Of a DNA stretch of 64,000 nt, positions 1 to 9,557 are shown one piece after another (within the stretch, counting starts at the first letter, position 1; the number at the start of each line of letters is the position of its first letter). The notes under the pieces were generated by a model. The model was not told the origin of the DNA, searched no databases, and saw nothing but the letters and a program-made list of their open reading frames with translations. A program made the translations under genes and the position numbers. This DNA is from Mucilaginibacter sp. OK098. GTDB lineage: Bacteria; Bacteroidota; Bacteroidia; Sphingobacteriales; Sphingobacteriaceae. The stretch lies in assembly GCF_900142915.1 (NCBI RefSeq), contig NZ_FRCM01000002.1:734019-798018 (forward strand). Reading direction: 5' to 3'.

Positions 1-1908
1 TTTCATAGCCAGCATCATATCGCCCTTTTCCATCGGCATAGGATCGGTAGGAATTTCCGAGCTGCCGATCCGGGTAACAGCCTGTTTGATCTCGGGAAAC
101 TGATCTTTCAGGATCTTCTCGGCTTTGCTAAAGGTCTTTACCACTTCTGTAAGCGATGTACCCTGCATCATGGATATTTCAACGGTAAGGTCACCTTCTT
201 CCAGTGTTGGGATGAATTCTCCCCCCATCCGGCTAAATGCCCAAATCGAAATTCCGAAAAGGACAAACACGATGATTACCGTAATAATTTTAGCTTTTAA
301 AACTGCGATTAATGCCCGCTGGTAGATCCTTTGCAGAAATTCGATGATCCGGTCGGAGATATTCCGTTTATGCGAGGTTTGCTTACTTAAAAACAAAGCG
401 CTTGCCATGGGTACATAAGTTAGCGACAGGATAAAAGCACCCAATATGGCGAAGGCTACGGTTTGCGCCATTGGCCTGAACATTTTACCCTCAATGCCTA
501 CCAGCGACAACAGCGGCAGATAAACAATCAGGATAATGATCTGTCCAAACGCGGCAGACTTCATAAGTTTACCTGCACTGTCTCTTACTTCCGTATCCAT
601 TTGTCCGGCTGTTAGTTTGGGAATGCCCTCCTGTTTATAGCGGCCCGTGGTAATATGGTGCACCACGCTTTCTACTATAATTACTGCGCCATCTACAATC
701 AATCCAAAATCTATTGCACCCAAACTCATCAGGTTGCCCGAGACCCCGAACAGCCGCATCATAGAAAAAGCGAACAACATGGCCAAAGGGATTACCGATG
801 CCACTACCAAACCGGCGCGAAGGTTCCCTAATAACAGAACCAATACAAAAATCACGATGAGCGCACCTTCCAGTAAATTGCGTTTTACCGTTCCTATCGC
901 CCGGCCAACCAATTCTGTACGGTCAATAAATGGCTCTATCACCACTCCTTCGGGCAGCGATTTTTGTACCTGCACCATCCGGTCTTTTACATTTTGAATC
1001 ACCTGGCTAAAGTTTTCACCTTTCAGCATCAGGGCCACCCCGGCAACAACCTCGCCTTCGCCATTGCGGGTTACCGCGCCATATCGTGTTGCGCTGCCAA
1101 ACTGAACGGTTGCAATATCGCGCATCAATATGGGTGAGCCTTTGGTGTTTTTCACCACAATCTTCCGGATGTCATCCAGGTTTTGCACCTGTCCCAACCC
1201 CCTTATAAAATAAGCCTTACTTTGCTGCTCAATGTAGGAACCTCCTGTATTTTCATTGTTCTTTTGCAGGGCCTCATAAATTTCGGGGATAGTTAAACCC
1301 AATGAATTAAGCTTATCATTATCAAGCGCTATCTCATACTGTTTAACATAACCGCCCCAGCCGCTTACTTCGGCAACACCAACTGTTCCGGCTAATTGGG
1401 TTCGTACCAGCCAATCCTGGATGGTACGCAATTCGGTTGCGGTATATTTATTTTCATACCCTTTTTTGGCATGGATCACGTACTGGTAAATTTCTCCTAA
1501 GCCGGTTGTAATAGGCGCCAATACCGGTTCGCCCAAGCCTGCCGGGATACTGTTTTCAGCTTCCTTTAGCTGCGCGTTAACCTGCGCCCTTGCCCAGTAA
1601 ATATCCACGTCATCTTTAAATACGATGGTAATAACGGAGATGCCCGAACGTGATATGGAGCGTTTTTCAATGATCCCGGCAATATTTGCCATGGATAGTT
1701 CTATAGGGGCGGTTATAAACTGCTCCACTTCCTGTGCCCCCAGGCTGGGGGCTTGTGTTATGATCTGTACCTGGTTATTGGTAATATCGGGCTGCGCGTC
1801 AACCGGCAGGTGATAAACAGAATAAACTCCTGCAAGCACCAGCACCAGCGTCATGATCCCGATAGTTACCTTGTTCCTGATAGAGAACGAGATGATCTTA
1901 TCAAACAT
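1..1908 (-). CDS. CzcA/CusA-family heavy-metal efflux RND pump (5' part; 3' end outside window)
   Basis: Inner-membrane proton-driven RND pump of the heavy-metal efflux type, which exports ions such as Cu, Ag, Co, Zn or Cd through a tripartite envelope complex. The frame opens at an ATG (1908-1906) and stays open to the window edge, giving 636 residues of a protein usually about 1030-1050 long. Visible features are the N-terminal membrane helix after MFDKIISFSIRNK, the porter-domain segment VDAQPDITNNQVQI, and the HME-type transmembrane segment GLIVDGAVIIVES with its conserved Asp, followed by further membrane helices. The Cys-rich DUF6660-type gene lies 80 bp upstream in the same direction, a common pairing in Bacteroidota metal-efflux loci. 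The family is clear; which metal is exported cannot be read from this portion. Confidence 0.93.
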   Translation of the reverse strand, partial: MFDKIISFSIRNKVTIGIMTLVLVLAGVYSVYHLPVDAQPDITNNQVQIITQAPSLGAQEVEQFITAPIELSMANIAGIIEKRSISRSGISVITIVFKDDVDIYWARAQVNAQLKEAENSIPAGLGEPVLAPITTGLGEIYQYVIHAKKGYENKYTATELRTIQDWLVRTQLAGTVGVAEVSGWGGYVKQYEIALDNDKLNSLGLTIPEIYEALQKNNENTGGSYIEQQSKAYFIRGLGQVQNLDDIRKIVVKNTKGSPILMRDIATVQFGSATRYGAVTRNGEGEVVAGVALMLKGENFSQVIQNVKDRMVQVQKSLPEGVVIEPFIDRTELVGRAIGTVKRNLLEGALIVIFVLVLLLGNLRAGLVVASVIPLAMLFAFSMMRLFGVSGNLMSLGAIDFGLIVDGAVIIVESVVHHITTGRYKQEGIPKLTAGQMDTEVRDSAGKLMKSAAFGQIIILIVYLPLLSLVGIEGKMFRPMAQTVAFAILGAFILSLTYVPMASALFLSKQTSHKRNISDRIIEFLQRIYQRALIAVLKAKIITVIIVFVLFGISIWAFSRMGGEFIPTLEEGDLTVEISMMQGTSLTEVVKTFSKAEKILKDQFPEIKQAVTRIGSSEIPTDPMPMEKGDMMLAMK

Positions 1909-1988
1909 AAATGGTAAAAATTAATACGAATACAGATAAGCCATGCAATGTGATATTGCAGGCGATTGATTAATGAAATTTTGTCGTA

Positions 1989-2306
1989 TTAACTTATTTG
2001 AGGGGGCTGCCAGATGGCGATGCTTTGTTCCCTGATAGCGGCAACGGCATGTTCAGCATATGAACGTGCAATGGTTTGCGTAAATATGGTAAGAGCAGGG
2101 TTTGAGGTCAATTGCCTGGCCGTAGAGCAGCAGGTACAGCTGCAAAAAGGCGGACAAGTTTCCTGTCCGCATAGGTCATTACCTGAATGACTTTGTTGAA
2201 CAGCAGCATGGATTTTTACATGAGCGGCAATCTCATTCCTGTCCTGGCAAGGCAATAAAGCCAGGAGCACAAAATAGATACTGAAGATGAAAGCCAGGTA
2301 TTTCAT
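1989..2306 (-). CDS. Small Cys-rich DUF6660-type protein
   Basis: A 105-residue protein starting at MKYLAFIF. The same frame is open further upstream, but that extension is implausible and would run across the neighbouring promoter into fucP. An N-terminal hydrophobic segment (residues 3-18) ends at a Cys, so it is probably exported or lipidated. The centre has a Cys cluster, CPPFCSCTCC, resembling the SPFCxCxCC signature I associate with DUF6660 proteins next to Bacteroidota CusA/CzcA genes. His and Cys residues (HVKIHAAVQQSHS) would suit metal binding. It lies directly upstream of the efflux pump and is probably cotranscribed with it. The role, for example metal sensing or a periplasmic chaperone, is unproven. 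Confidence 0.72.
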   Translation of the reverse strand: MKYLAFIFSIYFVLLALLPCQDRNEIAAHVKIHAAVQQSHSGNDLCGQETCPPFCSCTCCSTARQLTSNPALTIFTQTIARSYAEHAVAAIREQSIAIWQPPQIS

Positions 2307-2359
2307 TCGAAGCAAAGGTAAATAATCTTTCCCGACCCGGGTAATTGAAAGAAAACCTA

Positions 2360-2379
2360 ATTCAAATCTGCATTTGAAT
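2360..2379. promoter_or_regulatory. Perfect inverted repeat upstream of fucP-like gene (candidate operator)
   Basis: ATTCAAAT, a 4-base spacer (CTGC), then ATTTGAAT form a perfect 8-bp inverted repeat. It ends 44 bp before the symporter ATG, in the 117-bp gap between two divergent genes. Position and symmetry suit an operator for a dimeric regulator. The regulator is not identifiable from this window. Confidence 0.45.
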
Positions 2380-2423
2380 AATATTTCGCTTACATTCACC
2401 ATACCAATACAAAAACTATCATT

Positions 2424-3659
2424 ATGCAGCAAAAAGCGGCCTTTACCGAGAAGCGGTTTATACTAACCTTTATTTTTGTAACCTCCCTGTTTTTAATGTG
2501 GGGATTGCTGCACTCTATGAGCGATGTGCTGAATAAGCATTTTCAAAATGTGCTCAATCTCTCCAAATCCCAATCAGGCTTAATCCAGTTCTCCGTTTTC
2601 GGCGCTTATTTTATTATGAGTATCCCTGCGGGTTATTTCTTAAAGAAGTTTGGTTATAAACCAGGTGTAATTCTGGGGTTGATTTTATTTGCCTCTGGTT
2701 TATTCTTGTTTGTACCTGCTGCCAACGCGGCCTCATTCACTTTTTTCAGGATAGCCTTGTTTATTATGGGTTGCGGCATGGCTACATTAGAAACTGTGGC
2801 ACATCCCTTTGCCGCAGCATTAGGTGACCAGCGCCGGAGTGACCAGCGGGTGAATTTCGCACAAACCTTTAATGCCTTAGGTACCATGATTGGCCCCGCT
2901 ATTGGCTCCTATTTCCTGCTGAGTTCCGATACCGTGCGCTCAACCGACCTTACCTCTGTAAAAACGTTGTATGTAGCTATCGGCTGCGTAATTATCCTCA
3001 TAGCGGTTGCCTTTATGTTTTTAAAAATTCCCGCTTTAACAGACCCGCATATAGAAGCCTCGGCAACAGATTTGGATGCTGTTAATGTAGATGTTGCACC
3101 ATCAAAAAAATTATACCAGCATTCACATTTTGTATGGGCAGTAGCAGCGCAGTTTTTTAATGTAGCGGCACAGGGGGGCACCTGGGCGTATTTCATTAAC
3201 TATGGTGTGGACATTATGCATTTCAGCAATGAAAAGGCTGGGTACTTTATGATTATTTTTATGGGGATGATGGCCTTAGGCCGTATTGTAGGCACTTCGT
3301 TAATGACGTTTATCGCGCCAAATAAATTGCTGGCGGCATTTGCCTGCGGCAGTATTTTAATGTGTTTAATAGTAGCACAAAGCTTAGGCTGGACATCGTA
3401 CATCGCCCTGCTCATGATCAACTTCTTTTTCAGCATTATGTTTCCTACTATTTTCAGTTTGGGAATCAAAAACCTGGGCAGTCATACACAGCAAGCTTCG
3501 TCCTTTATAGCCATGGGGGTAGTGGGCGGCGCGGTATTCCCGCTGTTGATGGGGCAAATAGCTAATCACGACGTAGCTAAAGCCTATTACTTACCTATAA
3601 TTTGTTACCTGGTTATTTTCTTTTTTGGCTACAAGTTCTATAAAGTAAAAAAAGCATAA
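2424..3659 (+). CDS. fucP: FucP-family sugar:H+ symporter (MFS)
   Basis: A 411-residue inner-membrane MFS transporter with about 12 hydrophobic segments. The sequence FLMWGLLHSMSDVLNKHFQ near residue 24, the second-helix region QSGLIQFSVFGAYFIMSIPAG and ETVAHPFAAALGD near residue 122 are typical of the FucP/GluP/NanP-type sugar:proton symporters. Family members import L-fucose, glucose, galactose or related sugars. Since the window encodes GH95 and GH29 alpha-L-fucosidases, fucose is the most economical substrate guess, but specificity inside the family is broad. The gene stands alone on the plus strand behind its own candidate operator, and the next gene is convergent. Confidence 0.85.
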   Translation: MQQKAAFTEKRFILTFIFVTSLFLMWGLLHSMSDVLNKHFQNVLNLSKSQSGLIQFSVFGAYFIMSIPAGYFLKKFGYKPGVILGLILFASGLFLFVPAANAASFTFFRIALFIMGCGMATLETVAHPFAAALGDQRRSDQRVNFAQTFNALGTMIGPAIGSYFLLSSDTVRSTDLTSVKTLYVAIGCVIILIAVAFMFLKIPALTDPHIEASATDLDAVNVDVAPSKKLYQHSHFVWAVAAQFFNVAAQGGTWAYFINYGVDIMHFSNEKAGYFMIIFMGMMALGRIVGTSLMTFIAPNKLLAAFACGSILMCLIVAQSLGWTSYIALLMINFFFSIMFPTIFSLGIKNLGSHTQQASSFIAMGVVGGAVFPLLMGQIANHDVAKAYYLPIICYLVIFFFGYKFYKVKKA

Positions 3660-3672
3660 TCCGCGCCGGCAA

Positions 3673-3709
3673 AGCGTTCCATTTTTGCACACGGAACACC
3701 CGGAACGCT
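3673..3709. repeat. Hairpin just after the sugar symporter gene
   Basis: AGCGTTCC (3673-3680) and GGAACGCT (3702-3709) are perfectly complementary across a 21-base loop, starting 13 bp after the symporter stop codon. There is no clear T-run, so this may be a weak terminator or 3'-end stabiliser. A second 9-bp inverted pair, GTGAAACAT (3710-3718) and ATGTTTCAC (3783-3791), follows. Confidence 0.4.
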
Positions 3710-3831
3710 GTGAAACATTCTGACTATCAAATACTTAGCCATTTATCAAGAATCAAATAAGTGTAAGTAATTCATAATCAAGATGTTTCACCAATGTTTA
3801 TATCGAACTCACGTTAAATTAGTATTGCACA

Positions 3832-3865
3832 AATAAAAAAGCGCTCCGGGTCTCAACCGAAGCGC
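3832..3865 (-). terminator. Rho-independent terminator of the VCBS/ASPIC gene
   Basis: Read on the minus strand, a 9-bp stem (GCGCTTCGG with CCGGAGCGC, one G-T wobble) closes a 7-base loop and is followed by a T-run. It lies about 70 bp after the stop codon of the 1190-residue lipoprotein gene and ends that transcription unit. Confidence 0.8.
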
Positions 3866-3935
3866 CAGTTTACCAACAAGTAACTCACAACAAATACACT
3901 ATCAAATGTTGCCATGTGATAAGGCAGATTCTTAT

Positions 3936-6900
3936 TCAATGCGCAATAGATATGCTCCTGCTCTGTCCTTTATTATTTGTTATTTCAACAGATTTCACTG
4001 CTGCATTTACAGTTAAAAACCTTCCGGATTGCGACAGGAATGATGATCCATAATAAAATTCCTGCCTTTGTTTTTTCCCGTTGTTATAAGTAACAATCGC
4101 GCTTTCGTCACCAGGCTGCAGTTTTATATTATTTGTTTTCCCTTTCAGCTCAAATACTTTTAAAGCGCCACTGTTTTGGCTTGCAGCCAGCATATAGCCA
4201 CCCTTGCTGTTTTGCAGTTTTACCAGCGCTTTACCGTCGCCGGGGATATAAATGCCGCTTTGAAGGATACTTTGAGGACTAAAGTTTCCTTTGCCATCGC
4301 CCTTAAGCATTAAGCCGTTTAAGGCATCATAACGCCCAACACCAACCTCGGTACCAAAATCGTTGCCATTTATCATTATATCAAGGTTGCCATCACCATC
4401 AAAATCATCAACCACCATTCCGTTTATTGCTGATACCTGTGCCTGTTTTGGCAATGGGATCATGGTGAACCTGCCATTTCCGTCATTCCTTAAAAAGCAG
4501 GAAGCTGAAGTATTTGATTTTAATCTCAATCCCCCTTTTCGCATTTCGGGAGTTATCACCTCATCCATTGTGGCAGTGGCGTATGATCTATAGTTGGTGT
4601 ACCTCTTTTTTATGCTGATCATCTCCTTTAATATATCTTCCCGGCCTACCACAGGGAATTCTTTTTTCACCCCGTTTACATCGGGCAAAAAGATAGAGGT
4701 AAAGGCGTTGTAGCTCCCGTTCTTATCAAAATCTTTAGCGGTTATGTAAACAGGATATTGCTCACTGGCTTTGTATAAAGTGTTTAAACCAACGTTGCCC
4801 ACAATATAATCCATCCTGCCCGTATGCCTGAAATCGCCGGCTACAATACTGTTCCACCAGCCCGTTTTATTAGCTATTCCAGTAGTTTGAGTTGCGTTTT
4901 TAAATATGCCGTGATCATTTTTCAGGAATGTTACAGGCATCCATTCGCCGGCCAGTACCATGTCGGGCCAGCCATCGTTATCATAATCTGTAAAAAGGGC
5001 ATCGCACACCATACCTATGTTTTTTAAAGCCGGCGCTACTTCGTTGGTTACATCGGTAAATTTCACTACACCGTTTTTACTGTCGTTACGTAATATGCAG
5101 CTTGATACAGATCTTGGATAATTCCAGGGATCAACCCTGCCCGATACAAAAAGGTCAAGCTTCCCATCTTTATTATAATCAAAAGCCCTTACGCACAGTT
5201 TACTTGTACCATTTATTGGCAAAGCGTTTTCAGCTAACTTAAAATTACCTTTTCCATCGTTTATATACAGCTTATCCTGGTAAGTGGTATCGCCCGGCGC
5301 ATTCTGGTAACCACCCCTTGTGATATAAAGGTCTAACTTACCATCGCCATTGGCATCAAATAAAAGCAAGCCTTCGTCTTTCGTATTCGAAAACATATTT
5401 TGGATCGGTGTAATGCCGTGCTGAATAAACGCTCCGTTTTGCTGCTGCAGAAATACTTGTGCCGGAAAAAATGAATTACCACCAATAACAATATCATCTA
5501 ATCCATTACCATCCACATCGCCAACGGCCAGCGCTGGGCTATAGTCCGAAAGTTTGTGAGGCAATAATTTCTGAATATTAAAGTCGACAAAATCCTTCTC
5601 CTTATGGATGTAGTTAATGTTTTTTGCTTTGGTTACTTCAGTAAATAAAGCCTTATCCGCAGTTTTAGGAGCCCCCCATAAGTAAGGCTTTTTTGCATTG
5701 GCAATGTTAACTGTAATTACCTGGTTAGTTTTAACCTGTTGCAATACCTGCTTTTTACCGTTTGGCCACCTGATAACTACGGAATCAAGCAGGTGGATTT
5801 TACCCAGGCCAAAGTGGGCAATGTTTTGGTTTGTTGACAGATAGCCTCTGTAAGGGTTATTTTCAGCAACCTGGTGTTTATTGTGGTTATAATAAATATC
5901 TGCCCAGGCGCCCAACCCATTTAAATTATGGCTATCCCCTTTAAACTTTATTTGAATGTAATTGGTGTTTGTGGTGTCCTTCTCGCGAGAAGTGTTTTTA
6001 TAGATCAGCGCCTCATCGTTAATATTATTGATGATCAGATCCATTGTTCCATCGTTATCCAAATCGGCATACACAGCCCCATTTGAAAACGTGGGGACAT
6101 TTAAGCCCCAGTCTTTAGTTTCATCATTGAAGGTAAGATCACCCTTGTTACGGTAAGCATAGTTATGGATCTTTGCAGAAGGGATCTGGTCAAGTACCTG
6201 TTTTTTTGACCCCACAGCGTAAGCGTTCTGGCGATAAGTCATAAAATCACGATCCGTTATGTCTTTTGGAAAACCATTGGTAATAATAATATCCCTATAC
6301 CCGTCATTATTAAAATCAGTTACTACTGGTGTCCAGCTCCAATCGGTTTGCGAAATGCCGCTCATAAATCCAATTTCGCTGAAAGCCGGGCTGCCGATGG
6401 TATCGTTTTGCAAAAGCCTGGGGCCCTGGTTAAGCTGCAATGTGTTCCGTACATATTGATACTGGTAACCAAACAGATCAAAACTTTGTATGGCCTGGTA
6501 GCTGTTGGGCCCCATTATCATTTTTTTTCTATAATTATCTTCCGGGTTCATATCAAGCTCAACAACGTCGGCAAGGCCGTCATTGTTAATATCAACAATA
6601 TCCTCCCCCATTGCGTTAAGCGAAGTATGCTTAAAATACTCCTTCGACCGTTCGCTAAAAGTTCCGTCGTGATTATTTATATATAGTAAATTTGACCCTA
6701 TAAAATCATTACTTACATAAATATCCTTCCAGCCATCTCTGTTAATGTCAACAATAGTTGCCGCATGCCCGAAACCCGGGAACTTAATGCCGGCTTTTAC
6801 CGAAACGTCATGAAAAACAGGGTGTTTTAACCGCGGGTCCCATTCATTGTGATATAGCCTCCCCGTACTTGCAACAGTGCCTTTATCCTTTGATCCAAAC

Positions 6901-7508
6901 ACATTTGGGTAGTAATGTTCATTTGCTTCGTTAACGGTAAGGTACATGTCCAATTTCCCATCATTGTCATAATCAAAAAAAGCAGCCATGGTCGATTGTA
7001 CATTTATATCAAGCCCATATTCTTTTGCCATTTCCTTAAAATGAGGAACACCCTCCTCATCAGCCCCCTGGTTTATATATAAAAGATTAACGCGGCGTGC
7101 CGAATCTTTGTAAATGGTGTTACAGACGTAAATATCCATTAGGCCATCATTATTTATATCGATAATGGAAACACCCCTGCCCCATCTGCCCATGCCGGCA
7201 ACACCCGCTTTTTCGGTAACGTCTTCAAATTTAAAATCGCCTTTATTTATATACAGGCGGTTAGATACCCTGTTCCCGGTAAAATAGATGTCCTGCAATC
7301 CATCATTATTAAAATCGCCAATGCCAACACCTCCCCCGTTATAAATATTTACTACATCCAATGGGTTTATTGAGTCGCTTTCGGCTATGTTATTATTAAA
7401 AGTAATGCCTGAATGCGACGAAGGGATCTGTTGGAATAATGTTGGCTTTTTGCACGAAAGAAGGCAAACCACACAAAAAAAGAAAAGTATTTGGATCTGT
7501 TTATTCAT
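3936..7508 (-). CDS. VCBS/FG-GAP repeat lipoprotein with ASPIC/UnbV domain (CRTAC1-like)
   Basis: An 1190-residue surface lipoprotein; the signal peptide ends in the lipobox LLSC. Seven Asp-rich calcium-loop repeats (DFNNDGLQD, DINNDGLMD, DYDNDGKLD and so on) fill about residues 70-500. They are followed by an ASPIC/UnbV-like segment around residues 530-610 (LNGLGAWADIYY through VVIRWPNGKK) and then six more loops (DVDGNGLDD through DFDGDGNLD). FG-GAP/VCBS repeats generally build calcium-stabilised beta-propellers, so two propellers joined by the UnbV domain are likely. The gene starts 15 bp after the multiheme cytochrome gene ends, so the two are almost certainly cotranscribed. Catalytic function is unknown; binding a large substrate or partner is the usual guess for such proteins. 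Confidence 0.85.
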   Translation of the reverse strand: MNKQIQILFFFCVVCLLSCKKPTLFQQIPSSHSGITFNNNIAESDSINPLDVVNIYNGGGVGIGDFNNDGLQDIYFTGNRVSNRLYINKGDFKFEDVTEKAGVAGMGRWGRGVSIIDINNDGLMDIYVCNTIYKDSARRVNLLYINQGADEEGVPHFKEMAKEYGLDINVQSTMAAFFDYDNDGKLDMYLTVNEANEHYYPNVFGSKDKGTVASTGRLYHNEWDPRLKHPVFHDVSVKAGIKFPGFGHAATIVDINRDGWKDIYVSNDFIGSNLLYINNHDGTFSERSKEYFKHTSLNAMGEDIVDINNDGLADVVELDMNPEDNYRKKMIMGPNSYQAIQSFDLFGYQYQYVRNTLQLNQGPRLLQNDTIGSPAFSEIGFMSGISQTDWSWTPVVTDFNNDGYRDIIITNGFPKDITDRDFMTYRQNAYAVGSKKQVLDQIPSAKIHNYAYRNKGDLTFNDETKDWGLNVPTFSNGAVYADLDNDGTMDLIINNINDEALIYKNTSREKDTTNTNYIQIKFKGDSHNLNGLGAWADIYYNHNKHQVAENNPYRGYLSTNQNIAHFGLGKIHLLDSVVIRWPNGKKQVLQQVKTNQVITVNIANAKKPYLWGAPKTADKALFTEVTKAKNINYIHKEKDFVDFNIQKLLPHKLSDYSPALAVGDVDGNGLDDIVIGGNSFFPAQVFLQQQNGAFIQHGITPIQNMFSNTKDEGLLLFDANGDGKLDLYITRGGYQNAPGDTTYQDKLYINDGKGNFKLAENALPINGTSKLCVRAFDYNKDGKLDLFVSGRVDPWNYPRSVSSCILRNDSKNGVVKFTDVTNEVAPALKNIGMVCDALFTDYDNDGWPDMVLAGEWMPVTFLKNDHGIFKNATQTTGIANKTGWWNSIVAGDFRHTGRMDYIVGNVGLNTLYKASEQYPVYITAKDFDKNGSYNAFTSIFLPDVNGVKKEFPVVGREDILKEMISIKKRYTNYRSYATATMDEVITPEMRKGGLRLKSNTSASCFLRNDGNGRFTMIPLPKQAQVSAINGMVVDDFDGDGNLDIMINGNDFGTEVGVGRYDALNGLMLKGDGKGNFSPQSILQSGIYIPGDGKALVKLQNSKGGYMLAASQNSGALKVFELKGKTNNIKLQPGDESAIVTYNNGKKQRQEFYYGSSFLSQSGRFLTVNAAVKSVEITNNKGQSRSISIAH

Positions 7509-7523
7509 TCTGATCTTACATTT

Positions 7524-8747
7524 TTATTTATTAATAAAAGCCAATACCTTTTTTACTTGCTGCGGATAGATGGCAATGTGATGCGTATGAACCAATATAT
7601 CTGCCGATGTCCCTTTAGCTATAGTTGGCGCTATAATTACCCCAGAGGGTAAAGCAGGCATATGGCATTGGATACAGTTTGATTTGATGAACTGCGCATT
7701 TAATGTATTTGCCATTTTACAAAAGTTATGATTAGCCGCACTATGGCAGTCAAGGCATTTTTGGATATAAAAAGAGGTGTTGTCCCGTTGGTTTTGATGC
7801 GTGTTATGACAGGTAGCGCAATCCATTTTACTATTGATAAAACATTTGCTGCTTTGCAGTAACTGTACCTGGTTACCGTGTACGTCCAGGTGGCCGGTGT
7901 CAATAGCGCGCGCAAAATCCGGCAGTTTGAAATTAGCAAGGGTATCGCCGGGCTTAAAGCCGAAGGTTGGTTTCAGCATCGGGCTTTTGTTGCCCGAGTG
8001 GCATACTCCACACACATCAAGCCTGCGTGCACGTGGTAATGAACTAAAGCTGGTTATAAATTTTGCTGTTTTTACTCTAGGGTTATTGGTTTGAAACGCT
8101 GCATGTTGGGCACCCGGGCCATGACAGCGTTCACAATCAACACTCATTACCAATGAACTTTTATCAAATTGTTCGGCAGCGGTTAAGCGCTGTACTTCAC
8201 CAGGCTGGCCTGCGATATAACCGGAATGACACTCCATGCAGCGGGAAGCTATCGGGCGGTTAAAGTAAACCTGGCCTGGCATATAGCCGGGGCTCATTAG
8301 CCATTGGTTTTGTTTTGCGTAATACGATACGGGTAGCTGGTAGAGTTCATTCCCTTTCCAGTACAGGTAGCTTTCGCCTTTTACGCCACCTAAAACAATA
8401 TCAAAACGGCGGCTTTCTGCTACTTTTCCATTTAAATAATAGGTTTGGAACAAGCCGCTGTCCCGCTTTTCCATTATAATTTTTTGCGATGGGCTAAAGT
8501 TAAATACGTTGAAATTTTTAGCAAAACTGCCATGTATGGTATTAACCGTAGCCGCCACCGTTGCAACATAGTGGGCTGTATGCAGGTATGTGTTATAAAT
8601 ATTACTATGGCATTTTGAGCATGCTACCGCCCCTGCGTAAAGATCGCCGCGGGGATCAGCAGGTTTACTGCTTTTACATTGTAAATAAACAACAGAAAAC
8701 ATTATTGCACCTATTGCAGTAACAATGTTTATTTTTTTATACCGCAT
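7524..8747 (-). CDS. Seven-heme c-type cytochrome lipoprotein
   Basis: A 407-residue exported protein with seven CxxCH heme-attachment motifs: residues 43 (CSKCH), 170 (CMECH), 205 (CERCH), 246 (CGVCH), 310 (CATCH), 331 (CLDCH) and 358 (CIQCH). Many additional His residues could be distal ligands. It has an N-terminal hydrophobic helix followed by Cys24; the lipobox YLQC is not canonical, so lipidation is plausible rather than certain. The layout resembles the cytochrome c554 / multiheme c superfamily used for electron transfer or for reduction of small nitrogen or sulfur compounds. It is sandwiched between a repeat lipoprotein and the VCBS/UnbV lipoprotein downstream of a SusCD pair, which suggests an envelope redox role linked to substrate uptake. 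Donor and acceptor are unknown. Confidence 0.85.
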   Translation of the reverse strand: MRYKKINIVTAIGAIMFSVVYLQCKSSKPADPRGDLYAGAVACSKCHSNIYNTYLHTAHYVATVAATVNTIHGSFAKNFNVFNFSPSQKIIMEKRDSGLFQTYYLNGKVAESRRFDIVLGGVKGESYLYWKGNELYQLPVSYYAKQNQWLMSPGYMPGQVYFNRPIASRCMECHSGYIAGQPGEVQRLTAAEQFDKSSLVMSVDCERCHGPGAQHAAFQTNNPRVKTAKFITSFSSLPRARRLDVCGVCHSGNKSPMLKPTFGFKPGDTLANFKLPDFARAIDTGHLDVHGNQVQLLQSSKCFINSKMDCATCHNTHQNQRDNTSFYIQKCLDCHSAANHNFCKMANTLNAQFIKSNCIQCHMPALPSGVIIAPTIAKGTSADILVHTHHIAIYPQQVKKVLAFINK

Positions 8748-8825
8748 TATATTTAATTAAAAACATACCCGGAAGTCCTGCTTACGGCTGCTGTTTTATT
8801 GGCGCTCCTTAAACCTTGTCTCCTT

Positions 8826-9554
8826 TTAAAAATTAAAATCAATACCTTCTTTATGCGCCCAGCTTCCTTGTCCGTTTATCGCATAAAACTGTATAGTTCT
8901 TCCTTGCAAAACACCCATAGAACCCGTATTGAGGTAAAATAGATCATCTACATTGTTGTTGCTGGTAAAATCAATGCCAGGCCTCTTAGCCCAGGTTCCC
9001 TCCCCCGTTAAATAATAAAATTTTACCGTTCCACCCTTCCGGATGCCTATAAAGCTCCCGCTTAAATAAAATGCACCATCAATATCATAATCACCGCTAA
9101 AATCTTTAAGCCTGTTACCAGGAGCCCATGTTCCCTGTAAATTGGTTTCATAAAACTTTATAGTTCTGCCCTGCCTTACCCCTATTGCGTTACCGTTAAA
9201 AGAAAAAACACCATCAATACGATCAGGGCTAATAAAATCCCGACCGGCGCTATAGTTCCATTCTCCTTTTTTATTGGTTTGATAAAACTTTACCGTTTTG
9301 CCTTGCCGAACCCCTATATAGCTACCGGCAAAATAAAACACGTCGTCAATATCATCTTGTCCAACAAAGTCCTTCCCCTCACTATACTTCCAGGTTTTTT
9401 GATCTTTTGTTTCATAAAATTTAACGGTTCTCCCTTCCCGTACTCCTATAAAGTTGTCATTAAGATAAAATACGTGTGTGTGTGAAGTGTTTTTACATTT
9501 CGATAATACCATCAAAGCGATGAGCAATGAAAAAACAGTTATAACTTTCCTCAT
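8826..9554 (-). CDS. Five-repeat lipoprotein, predicted five-bladed beta-propeller
   Basis: A 242-residue exported protein with hydrophobic residues 4-18 and Cys20 (LSKC, a non-canonical lipobox). The rest is five copies of a 44-45 residue unit with the pattern IGVRxGxTxKFYxT, GxW, DF, DIDxxFYLxGS; the IGVR-like element occurs at residues 36, 80, 124, 169 and 213. The final unit lacks its VFYL strand, while the mature N-terminus supplies one (HVFYLND). That is the circular closure expected of a beta-propeller. Repeat number and length recall tachylectin-2-type five-bladed lectins, an analogy and not a detected homology. It sits between SusD and the multiheme cytochrome. I do not recognise a named family. 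Confidence 0.8.
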   Translation of the reverse strand: MRKVITVFSLLIALMVLSKCKNTSHTHVFYLNDNFIGVREGRTVKFYETKDQKTWKYSEGKDFVGQDDIDDVFYFAGSYIGVRQGKTVKFYQTNKKGEWNYSAGRDFISPDRIDGVFSFNGNAIGVRQGRTIKFYETNLQGTWAPGNRLKDFSGDYDIDGAFYLSGSFIGIRKGGTVKFYYLTGEGTWAKRPGIDFTSNNNVDDLFYLNTGSMGVLQGRTIQFYAINGQGSWAHKEGIDFNF

Positions 9555-9557
9555 GTA

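Noticed and set aside
2307..2432. N-terminal extension of the small Cys-rich protein
   Set aside because: It would cover the promoter region and overlap the fucP start; the internal Met opens a proper export signal.
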